A DNA stretch of 64,000 nt from Fibrobacter sp. UWH6 (GTDB lineage Bacteria; Fibrobacterota; Fibrobacteria; Fibrobacterales; Fibrobacteraceae), in assembly GCF_900142465.1 (NCBI RefSeq), contig NZ_FRAX01000008.1, positions 1 through 64,000 of the forward strand, read 5' to 3'. The notes under the pieces were generated by a model that did no database searches, was not told the DNA's origin, and worked only from the letters and a program-made list of their open reading frames with translations. Position 1 is the first letter of the stretch. Each line of letters starts with the position of its first letter. Below are positions 1-8,722 of the stretch, one piece after another. Position numbers and translations under genes: made by a program.

Positions 1-3
1 CTC

Positions 4-2214
4 ATGGCTAGAGCGCGCAAGACAATTACCCCGGATCCGTATGCAAAACCGATAGCAAAGGTTCTCTCCCCCGAGCAGAGCCTTCCGGGCAGATTGCGTC
101 AGTTCCAGGCGCCGACCCGCGCCAACTTCGAACTGGTAAGCCAGTATGGCGCCGCCGGCGACCAGCCCAAGGCCATCGAGCAGATTACCGAGGGTTTCAA
201 GCAGGGCGATCAATTCCAGACGCTCCTTGGCGTAACCGGTTCCGGTAAGACGTTTACCATGGCCAACGTCATCAAGAATGTAGGCAAGCCTACCCTCATC
301 CTCACCCACAACAAGACCTTGGCCGCCCAACTCTACCAGGAATTCAAGGCTTTCTTCCCCAAGAATGCGGTGGAATATTTTGTCAGCTATTACGACTATT
401 TCCAGCCCGAAGCCTACATTCCCCACACCGATACCTTTATCGAAAAAGACGCCAGCATCAACGACGAAATCGACAAGCTGCGTCTGCGTGCAACGGCTAA
501 CCTGCTGACCCGTCGAGATGTCATCATCATCGCATCCGTCAGCTGCATTTACGGCTTGGGCAGCCCCGCCGAATATTTCGACCTGATGGTCCGCGTGAAA
601 AAAGGCGACATCAAGGATCGCGACGACTTGCTTCATGAACTGGTCCGCATCCAGTACACCCGTAACGACTTCAGCCTGGAACGTGGCACCTTCCGCTGCC
701 ATGGCGACGTCATCGAAATCCACCCCAGCTACGACGAAGACGGCATGCGCATCGAGCTGTTCGGCGACGAGGTGGATCGTCTGGTGCGCTTCAACATCAT
801 TACCGGCGAGGTCATCCAGGAGCTGGAAGAAATGACCATCGCCCCGGCAAAGCACTTCGTCACGAAGGAAGAAGGCCGAGCCGGGATCCTGCAGCGCATG
901 CAGTTGCAATTGACGGACCGCCTTGCGGAACTGGACAAGGAAGGTAAGGTCCTGGAATCCGCCCGACTGAGTAGCAGAACCCGCTACGACATGGAAATGA
1001 TCCGCGAGACCGGCATGTGCTCCGGCATTGAGAACTATTCCGCCCTTATCGAAAACCGCGGCCCCGGCACCCGCCCCTTTACCCTCATCGACTACTTCGG
1101 CGATGACTGGCTTTTGATGGTAGATGAATCCCATGTGAGCATTCCCCAGGTGGGCGGCATGGCCGAAGGGGACAAGAGCCGAAAGACGACGCTGGTAAAT
1201 TACGGTTTCCGTCTGCCTTGCGCCCTGGACAACCGCCCCATGAACTTCAAGGAGTTCGAATATATGTACCCCAAGCAGGTGCTGTTCGTCAGCGCCACCC
1301 CGGGGGAATACGAACTTGAAAAGACTGGTGGCGTAGTGGCCGAGCAGATTAACCGCCCCACCGGCCTATTGGATCCGAAGATCGAGATGTTCCCCATCCA
1401 GGGCCAGATGGACGTTCTGCTTTACCGTATTGACGAAGTGGTGAAGAAGGGAGACCGCGTACTGGTTACAACGCTGACCAAGAAGATGGCCCAGGACCTT
1501 ACGGACTATTTTGTAGAAGCAGGCATCCGCGCCAAGTACCTCCACAGTGACATCAAGACCCTGGAACGTCACGACTTGATCAAGGGGCTGCGAACCGGTG
1601 AGTTCGACGTGCTGGTGGGAATCAACCTTCTGCGTGAAGGTCTGGACCTTCCGGAAGTCAGTATGGTGGCCATTCTGGACGCCGACAAGGAAGGTTTCCT
1701 CCGCAACTACCGCAGCCTGATCCAGACCATGGGCCGCGCCAGCCGTAACGTAAACGGAACCGTATTGCTGTTCGCCGACAACATGACCGACAGTTTGCAG
1801 AAGGCCGTCGACGAAACCATCCGACGCCGCACCCTGCAAGAGGAATTCAACAAGGAACACGGTATTACGCCAAAGTCCGTCAGCCGCAAGCTGGAAGGGG
1901 ACCTGGTCATCAACGATCCGCTGATGGACCTGTGGCGCGGCGACAAGACTCCCAAGGCAGCCGAGGACCCGGATTTCGACGCAGATTACGGTTTCGCCGA
2001 CAACGACGAAAATGGGGATGCCCCCCTGTTCAAGGGCGCCCCCATGGGCAAACCCAAAAAATCCTCGAACCTGAAAGCAAAGCCACCTCACACCTCAAAG
2101 CGAAGCGACCTGTCAATCGAGGAGCTGGAAAAGCAGATGAAGGCCGCCGCGGCCAAGCTGGATTTCGAGGAGGCAGCCCGTCTCCGCGACCTGATCCGCG
2201 ACCTGGGAAAGTGA
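4..2214 (+). CDS. uvrB: UvrABC excinuclease subunit B
   Basis: UvrB is the damage-verifying helicase-like subunit of nucleotide excision repair; it receives DNA from UvrA and recruits UvrC. Visible are a Walker A motif (GVTGSGKTFT, about residue 75), the beta-hairpin region (FVSYYDYFQPEAYIP) that clamps DNA, the DESHVSIPQ helicase motif, the C-terminal helicase half (GRASRN) and a final UVR domain that binds UvrC (IEELEKQMKAAAAKLDFEEA). The 736 residues exceed the usual 660-700 because of an N-terminal extension of about 40 residues before the usual start and a charged linker before UVR. The ATG lies three bases from the window edge, so the true start could be further upstream. Confidence 0.96.
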   Translation: MARARKTITPDPYAKPIAKVLSPEQSLPGRLRQFQAPTRANFELVSQYGAAGDQPKAIEQITEGFKQGDQFQTLLGVTGSGKTFTMANVIKNVGKPTLILTHNKTLAAQLYQEFKAFFPKNAVEYFVSYYDYFQPEAYIPHTDTFIEKDASINDEIDKLRLRATANLLTRRDVIIIASVSCIYGLGSPAEYFDLMVRVKKGDIKDRDDLLHELVRIQYTRNDFSLERGTFRCHGDVIEIHPSYDEDGMRIELFGDEVDRLVRFNIITGEVIQELEEMTIAPAKHFVTKEEGRAGILQRMQLQLTDRLAELDKEGKVLESARLSSRTRYDMEMIRETGMCSGIENYSALIENRGPGTRPFTLIDYFGDDWLLMVDESHVSIPQVGGMAEGDKSRKTTLVNYGFRLPCALDNRPMNFKEFEYMYPKQVLFVSATPGEYELEKTGGVVAEQINRPTGLLDPKIEMFPIQGQMDVLLYRIDEVVKKGDRVLVTTLTKKMAQDLTDYFVEAGIRAKYLHSDIKTLERHDLIKGLRTGEFDVLVGINLLREGLDLPEVSMVAILDADKEGFLRNYRSLIQTMGRASRNVNGTVLLFADNMTDSLQKAVDETIRRRTLQEEFNKEHGITPKSVSRKLEGDLVINDPLMDLWRGDKTPKAAEDPDFDADYGFADNDENGDAPLFKGAPMGKPKKSSNLKAKPPHTSKRSDLSIEELEKQMKAAAAKLDFEEAARLRDLIRDLGK

Positions 2215-2286
2215 TTTTACCTCCTGCGGAACCCTTTTTAGTATGCTTTTTTAGCCTGAATTCACAATATTTTCACGTTTTTTTAC

Positions 2287-2301
2287 ACCTATTTAATAGG
2301 T
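2287..2301. promoter_or_regulatory. perfect 15-bp palindrome upstream of lipoprotein gene
   Basis: ACCTATTTAATAGGT is a perfect inverted repeat with a one-base centre, 71 bases before the lipoprotein start codon. It is AT-rich and could be an operator or overlap a promoter. No regulator is assigned. Confidence 0.3.
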
Positions 2302-2371
2302 CCCCTAGTCCGTTTTGGAATATTTTTGTGTATTTTCAATGGGCAAAAAACATTTAGAGAGAGGAATCTAT

Positions 2372-3418
2372 ATGACTTTTAATTTCGCAAAGACCCTTAT
2401 GATGGGTTCCGTGATTACCATGGGCGCTTTCGGCCTCATCGCTTGCGGTGATGATTCCAGTAGCGGCGCACCTGCAGATGAACAGCCGGGCAGCTCCGCC
2501 AGCGCCGACGCCACCCAGGATATTTCTATCAGCGCAACCAACCTGGGTTCCAGAATTAGAGGCAACGGTGCCGACGCCGAAGTAATTTTTAGCGGCAACT
2601 TCGACATCGACCTGAGCGCACAGCAGACCGGCGAAGCCACCGATATCAGCTTCACCGCCATTTCCTATGACGTGGCCTACGGTACCGTGGTTCCGGGCGA
2701 AAGCTACAGATCTCTGGGCGATCAACTTGTCGACCACAAGGAAGTCAGATTCCCCACCAAGATGATCGACTTGGGCTCCGACCACTCCGCCGGCGTTTCC
2801 ATTTCTCTTGCAAATCCCGCTCTTGACCCGGTCGGCTGCGGCACTTACACCTTGATCGTCAAGGTTTCCGCTGTCGATACCGAAGGCAACGACAAGGTTT
2901 CCAACCAGTTCATCACCTTCGACCGTCCTGAATCTTTCTGCAAAACCAGCGAACCGGAATCTTCTTCTTCTGAAGCCGTAGTCGAAGAAGTTCCCATGAC
3001 CAACTGCCAGGTTAAACTTTCTACCAACATGGCTCCGGGTCTCGACCTGGCAACCTGCACTGCAGTGGACGCTGCTTCTGCAGCAACCGCCGACGTCATC
3101 TTCACCGCAGCAAATGGCGACATCACCATGTCTAGCGGCAACGGCGCTATGTTCGGCAAGCTGGATGCAGACTACTCCGTAGGCTACTGGCCCGAAACTG
3201 CAAACAACCGCACCTTGGCTTACAAGAGCGACTTCCCGTATCGTGCAATTGCAAACGCAAGCTTTGCAAACATGATCGAAAGTGCAGAACAGATCTATGT
3301 CATCCAGACCGCTGCCGGCGGCTTCTACGCACTGGGCTTCGCAACCGAAAAATCTTACGAGAAGCTGACCAACAACGACTACTCCTTCTCTATCAAGCTC
3401 TACATGCCTGCACAGTAA
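2372..3418 (+). CDS. putative lipoprotein, unknown function
   Basis: A 348-residue exported protein that I do not recognise. It starts with a lipoprotein signal peptide: MTFNFAKTL, a hydrophobic stretch, then the lipobox LIAC followed by GDDSSSG, a Ser/Asp-rich linker typical of Fibrobacter lipoproteins. A second Ser/Glu-rich linker (ESSSSEAVVEE) divides the mature protein into two halves, each probably a beta-rich domain. An in-frame start 57 bases upstream exists, but the chosen ATG has a GAGAGGA ribosome-binding site and puts the signal peptide at the N terminus. A strong terminator follows, so it is probably monocistronic. Confidence 0.75.
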   Translation: MTFNFAKTLMMGSVITMGAFGLIACGDDSSSGAPADEQPGSSASADATQDISISATNLGSRIRGNGADAEVIFSGNFDIDLSAQQTGEATDISFTAISYDVAYGTVVPGESYRSLGDQLVDHKEVRFPTKMIDLGSDHSAGVSISLANPALDPVGCGTYTLIVKVSAVDTEGNDKVSNQFITFDRPESFCKTSEPESSSSEAVVEEVPMTNCQVKLSTNMAPGLDLATCTAVDAASAATADVIFTAANGDITMSSGNGAMFGKLDADYSVGYWPETANNRTLAYKSDFPYRAIANASFANMIESAEQIYVIQTAAGGFYALGFATEKSYEKLTNNDYSFSIKLYMPAQ

Positions 3419-3440
3419 TTCCTAGCGAATTTCTCCTTTT

Positions 3441-3474
3441 AAGGGCTTCCCGTTTAGGCGGGGAGCCTTTTATT
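3441..3474 (+). terminator. rho-independent terminator of the lipoprotein gene
   Basis: GGCTTCCCG (3444-3452) pairs with CGGGGAGCC (3459-3467) around a six-base loop, followed by TTTTATT. A flanking AAG/TTT pairing lengthens the stem. Confidence 0.85.
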
Positions 3475-3514
3475 GTACCCCACATTTTTCTATTTTTTAA
3501 CCGTAATTTAACAC

Positions 3515-3531
3515 GCCCGGAAGGTCCGGGC
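3515..3531 (+). promoter_or_regulatory. 5' UTR hairpin before gpmI
   Basis: GCCCGG-AAGGT-CCGGGC forms a six-pair GC stem that ends just before the GGAG ribosome-binding site (3538-3541) of gpmI. No T-tract follows, so it is not a simple terminator. It may protect the mRNA or modulate initiation; nothing identifies a ligand. Confidence 0.35.
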
Positions 3532-3547
3532 ATAACTGGAGTAAACT

Positions 3548-5182
3548 ATGCTTAAGAAGCTTTCCAACTTCCCTGGTATCAAGGGTCCCGTTGTCACTAT
3601 CGTGATGGACGGTTACGGTTTCAACCCCAACGAACAGGGCAACGCTATTGCCGCTGCTCGTAAGCCCACTCTGGACGCCTTGTTCGCCAAGTACCCCAAC
3701 GTTCTTCTGAACGCTCACGGCCGCGCCGTGGGTATGCCCACCAACGAAGACATGGGTAACTCCGAAGTCGGTCATAACGCTATCGGTGCTGGCCAGGTCT
3801 ATAACCAGGGTGCAGCCCTCGTTCAGGACGCAATCGTTTCTGGCGATATCTTCGGCCGCGACGCATGGAAGGAAATCTCCGCCAACGTTCGTGAAAAGAA
3901 CTCCGTTCTTCACTTCATCGGCCTCTTCTCCGACGGTAACGTTCACTCCAACATTTCTCACCTGAAGGCCATGGTGGCCCAGGCCAAGAAGGAATCCGTC
4001 AAGACCGTTCGCGTTCACATCCTCCTGGATGGCCGTGACGTTCCGGAAACCTCCGCTCTCGATTATGTCGGCCCGTTTGAACAGTTCCTTGCAGAACTCC
4101 GCTCTCCGGAATTCGACGTTTGCATCGCTTCTGGCGGTGGCCGTATGCAGATCACCATGGACCGTTACAACGCTAACTGGAAGATGGTTGAACTTGGCTG
4201 GAAGACCCACGTTCTGGGCGAAGGCCGTATGTTCGCTTCTGCAAAGCAGGCTATCGAAACTCTCCGTGGCGAAACCAAGGCTATCGACCAGGATCTTCCT
4301 CCGTTCGTAATCGCAGCTAACGGCCAGCCTGTTGGCACCATCAACGACGGCGACTCCGTGGTGTTCTTCAACTTCCGTGGCGACCGCGCTATCGAAATCA
4401 CCCGCGCCTTCGAAGAAGAATCCTTCAATGAATTTGACCGCGTCCGCTTCCCCAAGGTTTGCTACGCCGGCATGCTCCAGTACGATGGCGACCTGAAGCT
4501 CCCCAACCGCTTCCTGGTTCCTCCTCCGGCAATCAAGGAAACCTCCGGCGAATGGTTCGCAGAAACTGGCGTTAAGCAGTTCGCCTGCTCCGAAACTCAG
4601 AAGTACGGTCACGTGACTTACTTCTGGAATGGTAACCGTTCCAGCAAGTTCGACGGCGAAACCTACCTGGAAATCGAATCCGACGTTGTCCCGTTCGAAC
4701 AGCGCCCCTGGATGAAGGCTGCAGAAGTTACCGACGCCATGATCGAAGCTATCAAGAGTGGCAAGTACCAGACTCTCCGCTGCAACTACCCCAACGGCGA
4801 CATGGTGGGCCACACTGGTTCCTTCCGTGCAGCTACCATGGCTATCGAAGCTGTGGACATCGGCCTCGCTCGTCTCCTCCCGGTGATCGACGCAGCCGGC
4901 GGTGTTGCTCTCATTACCGCTGACCACGGTAACGCCGACGAAATGTACGAAATCGACAAGAAGACCGGCATGCCCAAGGTGAACAAGGATGGTTCCTTCA
5001 AGGCCAAGACCAGCCACACCTTGAACAAGGTTCCCTGCATTCTGTACGATAACGTTACCGGCGGCAAGCTTGGTCTCAAGGAAGGCAACTGGGGTCTGTC
5101 CAACTTGGCAGCAACCACCGCCAACCTCATGGGCTTCGAAAAGCACGAAGCCTGGGACGACTCTATGCTTATTGTTAAGTAG
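3548..5182 (+). CDS. gpmI: 2,3-bisphosphoglycerate-independent phosphoglycerate mutase
   Basis: This enzyme interconverts 3- and 2-phosphoglycerate in glycolysis through a phosphoserine intermediate and a two-manganese centre. Visible are the N-terminal metal site (VMDGYGFNPNEQGNA), the catalytic-serine motif MGNSEVGHNAIGAG, the substrate-binding stretch HILLDGRDVPETSA and the C-terminal metal motif TADHGNADEM. At 544 residues it is slightly longer than the usual 510-515. The ATG has GGAG seven bases upstream. It stands alone, with a UTR hairpin before it and two hairpins after it. Confidence 0.96.
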   Translation: MLKKLSNFPGIKGPVVTIVMDGYGFNPNEQGNAIAAARKPTLDALFAKYPNVLLNAHGRAVGMPTNEDMGNSEVGHNAIGAGQVYNQGAALVQDAIVSGDIFGRDAWKEISANVREKNSVLHFIGLFSDGNVHSNISHLKAMVAQAKKESVKTVRVHILLDGRDVPETSALDYVGPFEQFLAELRSPEFDVCIASGGGRMQITMDRYNANWKMVELGWKTHVLGEGRMFASAKQAIETLRGETKAIDQDLPPFVIAANGQPVGTINDGDSVVFFNFRGDRAIEITRAFEEESFNEFDRVRFPKVCYAGMLQYDGDLKLPNRFLVPPPAIKETSGEWFAETGVKQFACSETQKYGHVTYFWNGNRSSKFDGETYLEIESDVVPFEQRPWMKAAEVTDAMIEAIKSGKYQTLRCNYPNGDMVGHTGSFRAATMAIEAVDIGLARLLPVIDAAGGVALITADHGNADEMYEIDKKTGMPKVNKDGSFKAKTSHTLNKVPCILYDNVTGGKLGLKEGNWGLSNLAATTANLMGFEKHEAWDDSMLIVK

Positions 5183-5198
5183 GAATTATGAGTCATCT

Positions 5199-5256
5199 AC
5201 ACCGACCAAGGTCGGTGTTAAAAAAGGTCGGGCATTCAGCTCGACCTTTTCTTTTT
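5199..5256 (+). terminator. double hairpin terminator of gpmI
   Basis: The first inverted repeat (ACACCGACC/GGTCGGTGT, 5199-5218) is perfect. The second, AAAAGGTCG (5222-5230) with CGACCTTTT (5242-5250), is followed by CTTTTTT. The second is the likely terminator. Confidence 0.8.
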
Positions 5257-5304
5257 TATGTTCTTTTTATAGAATGCAGTTCTATTCTGCGAACAAAATA
5301 AAAA

Positions 5305-5712
5305 CTAGCGGAATACTTCGCTGGCGATTTCCTTGCCGGGGGCGTTGCTGCCCTTGCCGTGCTTGATTTCGTACTTGATGTCGCCTTCCTGGTTCAGTTT
5401 CACCCGGACTTCTACGTCCAGTTTGTAGGCGCCATGGGTGCCCTTGATCTTGAAGCCGCCGGCCACTTCATCGATTTTTACGTAGGCGGTTTGGGGAGCC
5501 TCGAATTCCAGGGTCTGCCAGCTGCCGCCGATTTTTTCGGGATTCTCGTCGGCCACCATATTGACGCATTGGACATAGCTGTCGCGGACCAGGGCCAGGT
5601 CTTCCTTGAACTCGTGGTATTCGTCCATGTCGCCATCATAGGCGAAGGCGGAAAGGCATCCAAACAGGCTCAGGGCCAGAAAAACAAGGGTATTACGGAT
5701 TAACTTCTTCAT
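5305..5712 (-). CDS. small exported protein, unknown function
   Basis: A 135-residue protein with an N-terminal signal peptide ([18 protein letters not shown], cleavage probably after AFA). The mature part is acidic at first ([11 protein letters not shown]) and then alternates hydrophobic and polar residues as in a small beta-sheet fold. I recognise no family. An in-frame start 33 bases upstream would place 11 residues before the lysines of the signal peptide, so the later ATG is preferred. It faces gpmI tail-to-tail. Confidence 0.65.
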   Translation of the reverse strand: MKKLIRNTLVFLALSLFGCLSAFAYDGDMDEYHEFKEDLALVRDSYVQCVNMVADENPEKIGGSWQTLEFEAPQTAYVKIDEVAGGFKIKGTHGAYKLDVEVRVKLNQEGDIKYEIKHGKGSNAPGKEIASEVFR

Positions 5713-5784
5713 AAAACCCAATGTAGCTAAAAAAACAGCCTGCATTGCCCCGCTTTTTTATATATTTGCGCTACGCTCACACCA

Positions 5785-5867
<83 letters not shown>

Positions 5868-5903
5868 TTAATGAGCTAACTTTTAAAAGGTAGCGAGGTC
5901 AAC

Positions 5904-6344
5904 ATGATCGACTTTTATCCGAACAGCATTTACTACCCGCGCGAAGCGGTGGAAGAGAAGCTTGCCAAGGGCGAACTTCAGCGCACCGAGAAGCACCTGA
6001 TTGGCTGGACGGAACGCCACCGTGGCGAAATCTGGGACTGCGCCCGTGACGACGCCGACGAACCTACCGACGAAATCCTTCTGGACAACCTGCGCGCCCT
6101 GCTGCTGTGCAAGGGCTCCCTGCAGCCCGCCGCCGAACTGGGCGACATGATCCGCGAAATCAAGAAGGAAGAATGGTATCAGAACGAAAAGGAAAAGGAC
6201 GGCGGTCACGAAGACACCGAAATGGTGGCTGACGATTGGCGTGCCAAGTACCTGATCAAGTGGCGTGAAGCCCGCATGTTCGAAGCCTTCATCCTGATCG
6301 AAAAGAAGGCCGACCAGTTGCTTTCTATTCTGAAGGCAAAGTAA
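5904..6344 (+). CDS. conserved hypothetical cytoplasmic protein
   Basis: A 146-residue charged protein with no signal peptide or membrane segment; I do not recognise its family. It is predicted mostly helical, with Trp-rich spots (GWTERHRGEIWDC) and a basic C terminus. A GAGG ribosome-binding site sits six bases before the ATG. The gene begins 36 bases after tRNA-Leu with no terminator between, so the two are probably co-transcribed, and a bidirectional terminator follows it. Confidence 0.65.
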   Translation: MIDFYPNSIYYPREAVEEKLAKGELQRTEKHLIGWTERHRGEIWDCARDDADEPTDEILLDNLRALLLCKGSLQPAAELGDMIREIKKEEWYQNEKEKDGGHEDTEMVADDWRAKYLIKWREARMFEAFILIEKKADQLLSILKAK

Positions 6345-6376
6345 TTCCAACGTTTATTTAAAGTTTGACGTATTTG

Positions 6377-6406
6377 AAAAGGCTGGGCGGAATGCTCAGC
6401 CTTTTT
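6377..6406. terminator. bidirectional terminator
   Basis: AAAAGGCTG (6377-6385) pairs with CAGCCTTTTT (6397-6406). It lies between convergent genes and has A and T tracts on both sides. Confidence 0.8.
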
Positions 6407-6409
6407 GAT

Positions 6410-6958
6410 TCACTTAGCCACGAAGGGGCTCCAGTCCTGTTTCCAGACGAAGGGGGCCCACATTTCAAAGCGACCGCCAGCGCTCTTCCTGTAGCGCCAG
6501 AACTGGCTGATATGCTGCTGCACCAGGGCGTTCAAAGCTTCGTCGTTGACGTTGCTGAAGAGGATCTGGGATTCGAATTGACCCAGAGAATCTAGGGAAA
6601 GTTTGATGCCCATGAGGATGTCGCCCTCGGAGGACAGGGGCTGCAGACGGCTGGGTTTCTTGCGGGATTTCTTCTTGGCCTTGAAGTGTTCGGCAGCCAG
6701 CCAGTGGAGGCCCGCGGCACGGCCCTGGATATACTGGGCGATCTGGTTCAGGTCGCGGTTGGCCGTATTCTCGAGAACGTAGATGTCGTTGATGGAAGGC
6801 ATGACCATGCGGCCCGTGTAACCGGCCATGGGGCTAACGGGAGCGGGCTCGGCGGGAATGATGGTCACGATGGGAGCAGGAGCCTGCTGGATGCGCAGGA
6901 GGGCAACCACCATTACGGCAATGACAAATGCCAGAAAAATCAGGGGAAGGTTACGCAT
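6410..6958 (-). CDS. membrane-anchored protein with a TonB-C-like tail (tentative)
   Basis: A 182-residue protein with one N-terminal membrane helix (LPLIFLAFVIAVMVVALL), a Pro/Ala-rich stretch, and a C-terminal region of about 70 residues with the alternating pattern of TonB/AgmX C-terminal domains (GDILMGIKLSLDSLGQFE, then a segment ending ISQFWRY). That layout fits a small periplasmic domain anchored in the inner membrane, but the similarity is weak and is my inference. It begins nine bases after recJ and is the last gene of the ftsX operon. Confidence 0.55.
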   Translation of the reverse strand: MRNLPLIFLAFVIAVMVVALLRIQQAPAPIVTIIPAEPAPVSPMAGYTGRMVMPSINDIYVLENTANRDLNQIAQYIQGRAAGLHWLAAEHFKAKKKSRKKPSRLQPLSSEGDILMGIKLSLDSLGQFESQILFSNVNDEALNALVQQHISQFWRYRKSAGGRFEMWAPFVWKQDWSPFVAK

Positions 6959-6967
6959 GATCCAGTG

Positions 6968-8722
6968 CTACTCGATGGCCTTGATGCAAAGTTGCAGGGT
7001 CTTCTTGCCGTTGAAGTAGTTCCAGGTGGGTTCGAAAAACACGGAGACCAGTTCACCGCGAGTCAGCAAGTTCTTGTTCTTGCGGAGGCCGAAGGCGATG
7101 GCCGGGAACACGCGGCTACCCGCCTGGGAGATATCCATCTGCAGGTGTCCGCCCTTCAGTTCACGCATCCTGTGTACGCGGACGCCGGCGGCACGGAAGG
7201 TCGGAGACGGGAAGTTACCGCCGAAGGGTTCCATCATATCGAAGAAGTCCAGCACCGTGATCATAGGACGCAGCATCTGGTTCTGGGCGAAGGGGATTCC
7301 CTTGGTGGGCATGTACTGTCCAGCTTCCACTTCAAGTTCGTGGAGAGAAACTTCAATATCGTAGGGGTAGGCTTCTTCCTGCAATTCCTCTTCGCCGGTG
7401 TAGCCCTGAACTTCGGCAGAGCGTTCCAGACGGGCGCGGAGTTCATCCACCTTGTCGGCAGGGAGAGAGAAGCCGGCGGCGTTGGCGTGGCCACCCCAAC
7501 GGTCAAACAAATCCTTGGATTCGAAAAGGGCCTTGTGCCAGTTAAAGCCGGGAACAGCGCGGGCACTGGCGTGGGCCATACCATCACAAACCGACATGAC
7601 GGCGGAGGGTCTGTGGAATTCCTGGGCCAGCTTGGCAGCCACGATACCGATCACACCCACATGCCACTTTTCACCGGCCACCACAATCACGGTGGGAATA
7701 CGTTCGCCATAGACAGCGCGAACCTGTTCCATGGCCATCTCGGTGATTTCCGCTTCCTTCTGCTTGCGGCGGGCGTTCCAGTCGCGAAGTTCCGCCAGCA
7801 GGGCATTGGCGCTGGCTCTGTTGGGGCTCAGCAAAAGCTTAAGTGCCGGATCCGGACGTTCCATTCGACCGGGGGCATTGAGGATGGGGGCAAACTTGTA
7901 CATCACGTCGATGCCGCCCACGGCGCTGTGGGGCTTCATCAAGTTGCCATACATTTCCTGAAGGCCGGGCCAGCTACTGCTCTCAAGATTCTTGAGGCCA
8001 GCCTTGGTAAAGCATCTATTCTCGGGAGTCATCTGAACCAGGTCGGCCAGAGTTCCAAGAGCCACCAGGTCCAGGAATTTTTCGGGAACGGGACGTCCGA
8101 GCCTGGAGTACAGAGCACAGACAAACTTATAGGAAACACCCACGCCGCAAAGTTCAGGGTTCTGGTAGGTATCGCCTTCCTGATGGGGATCCAGAAGAAC
8201 ATCGCAAACCGGGAGGCCATCGCCAGAAGGCTGATGATGGTCGATCACCATGACCGCCATTCCCAGTTCCTTGGCGTGAGCAATTTCGGCGTTGGCGGTA
8301 ATACCCGTATCGACAGTCACCACATAGCGGGCGCCAGCTTCGTACATCTCGTCTACCGCCGACATAGAAAGGCCGTAGCCATCACCGAAGCGGTTAGGCA
8401 GGCGCCAGTCAGACTCCATGCCGATTTCAGCCAGGGCACGAGTCATCAAGGTCACGGCAGTCATACCGTCCAGGTCGTAGTCACCAAAGACGAAAACCTT
8501 GCCACCTTTTTCGCGCACATCCAGAAGCCAGTTGACTGCGTCTTCCATCCCCATGATTCCAAAGGGGTCCAGCACATCATCCTTGCTACCGCAGAGCATG
8601 CGGTGGGCATCGGCCGCAGAAGTAATTCCGCGGGCCACCAGGAATCGGGCCACCACATGGGGGATCCTGAGGCTGTGCGAGATAGACGTCGCCAGGCGTT
8701 CTTCTGTTACGCCAAAAGTCAT
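6968..8722 (-). CDS. recJ: single-stranded-DNA-specific exonuclease RecJ
   Basis: RecJ degrades single-stranded DNA 5' to 3' in recombination, mismatch and base-excision repair. DHH-family motifs are clear: GDYDLDGMTAVTLM (motif I), TVDTGITANAEIA, VIDHHQP (the DHH triad), GTLADLVQMTPENR, and the DHHA1 motif GGHANAAGFSL in the second half. A C-terminal OB-like region follows. At 584 residues it is of normal family size. Its ATG overlaps the holB stop codon as ATGA, so the two are translationally coupled. Confidence 0.95.
   Translation of the reverse strand: MTFGVTEERLATSISHSLRIPHVVARFLVARGITSAADAHRMLCGSKDDVLDPFGIMGMEDAVNWLLDVREKGGKVFVFGDYDLDGMTAVTLMTRALAEIGMESDWRLPNRFGDGYGLSMSAVDEMYEAGARYVVTVDTGITANAEIAHAKELGMAVMVIDHHQPSGDGLPVCDVLLDPHQEGDTYQNPELCGVGVSYKFVCALYSRLGRPVPEKFLDLVALGTLADLVQMTPENRCFTKAGLKNLESSSWPGLQEMYGNLMKPHSAVGGIDVMYKFAPILNAPGRMERPDPALKLLLSPNRASANALLAELRDWNARRKQKEAEITEMAMEQVRAVYGERIPTVIVVAGEKWHVGVIGIVAAKLAQEFHRPSAVMSVCDGMAHASARAVPGFNWHKALFESKDLFDRWGGHANAAGFSLPADKVDELRARLERSAEVQGYTGEEELQEEAYPYDIEVSLHELEVEAGQYMPTKGIPFAQNQMLRPMITVLDFFDMMEPFGGNFPSPTFRAAGVRVHRMRELKGGHLQMDISQAGSRVFPAIAFGLRKNKNLLTRGELVSVFFEPTWNYFNGKKTLQLCIKAIE

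Noticed and set aside
3515-3531. Riboswitch before gpmI
   Set aside because: The leader is short and shows a single simple hairpin; no known riboswitch core is visible.
3497-5146. A 549-codon open frame opposite gpmI
   Set aside because: Antisense shadow caused by biased codon use in a highly expressed gene; no family features.
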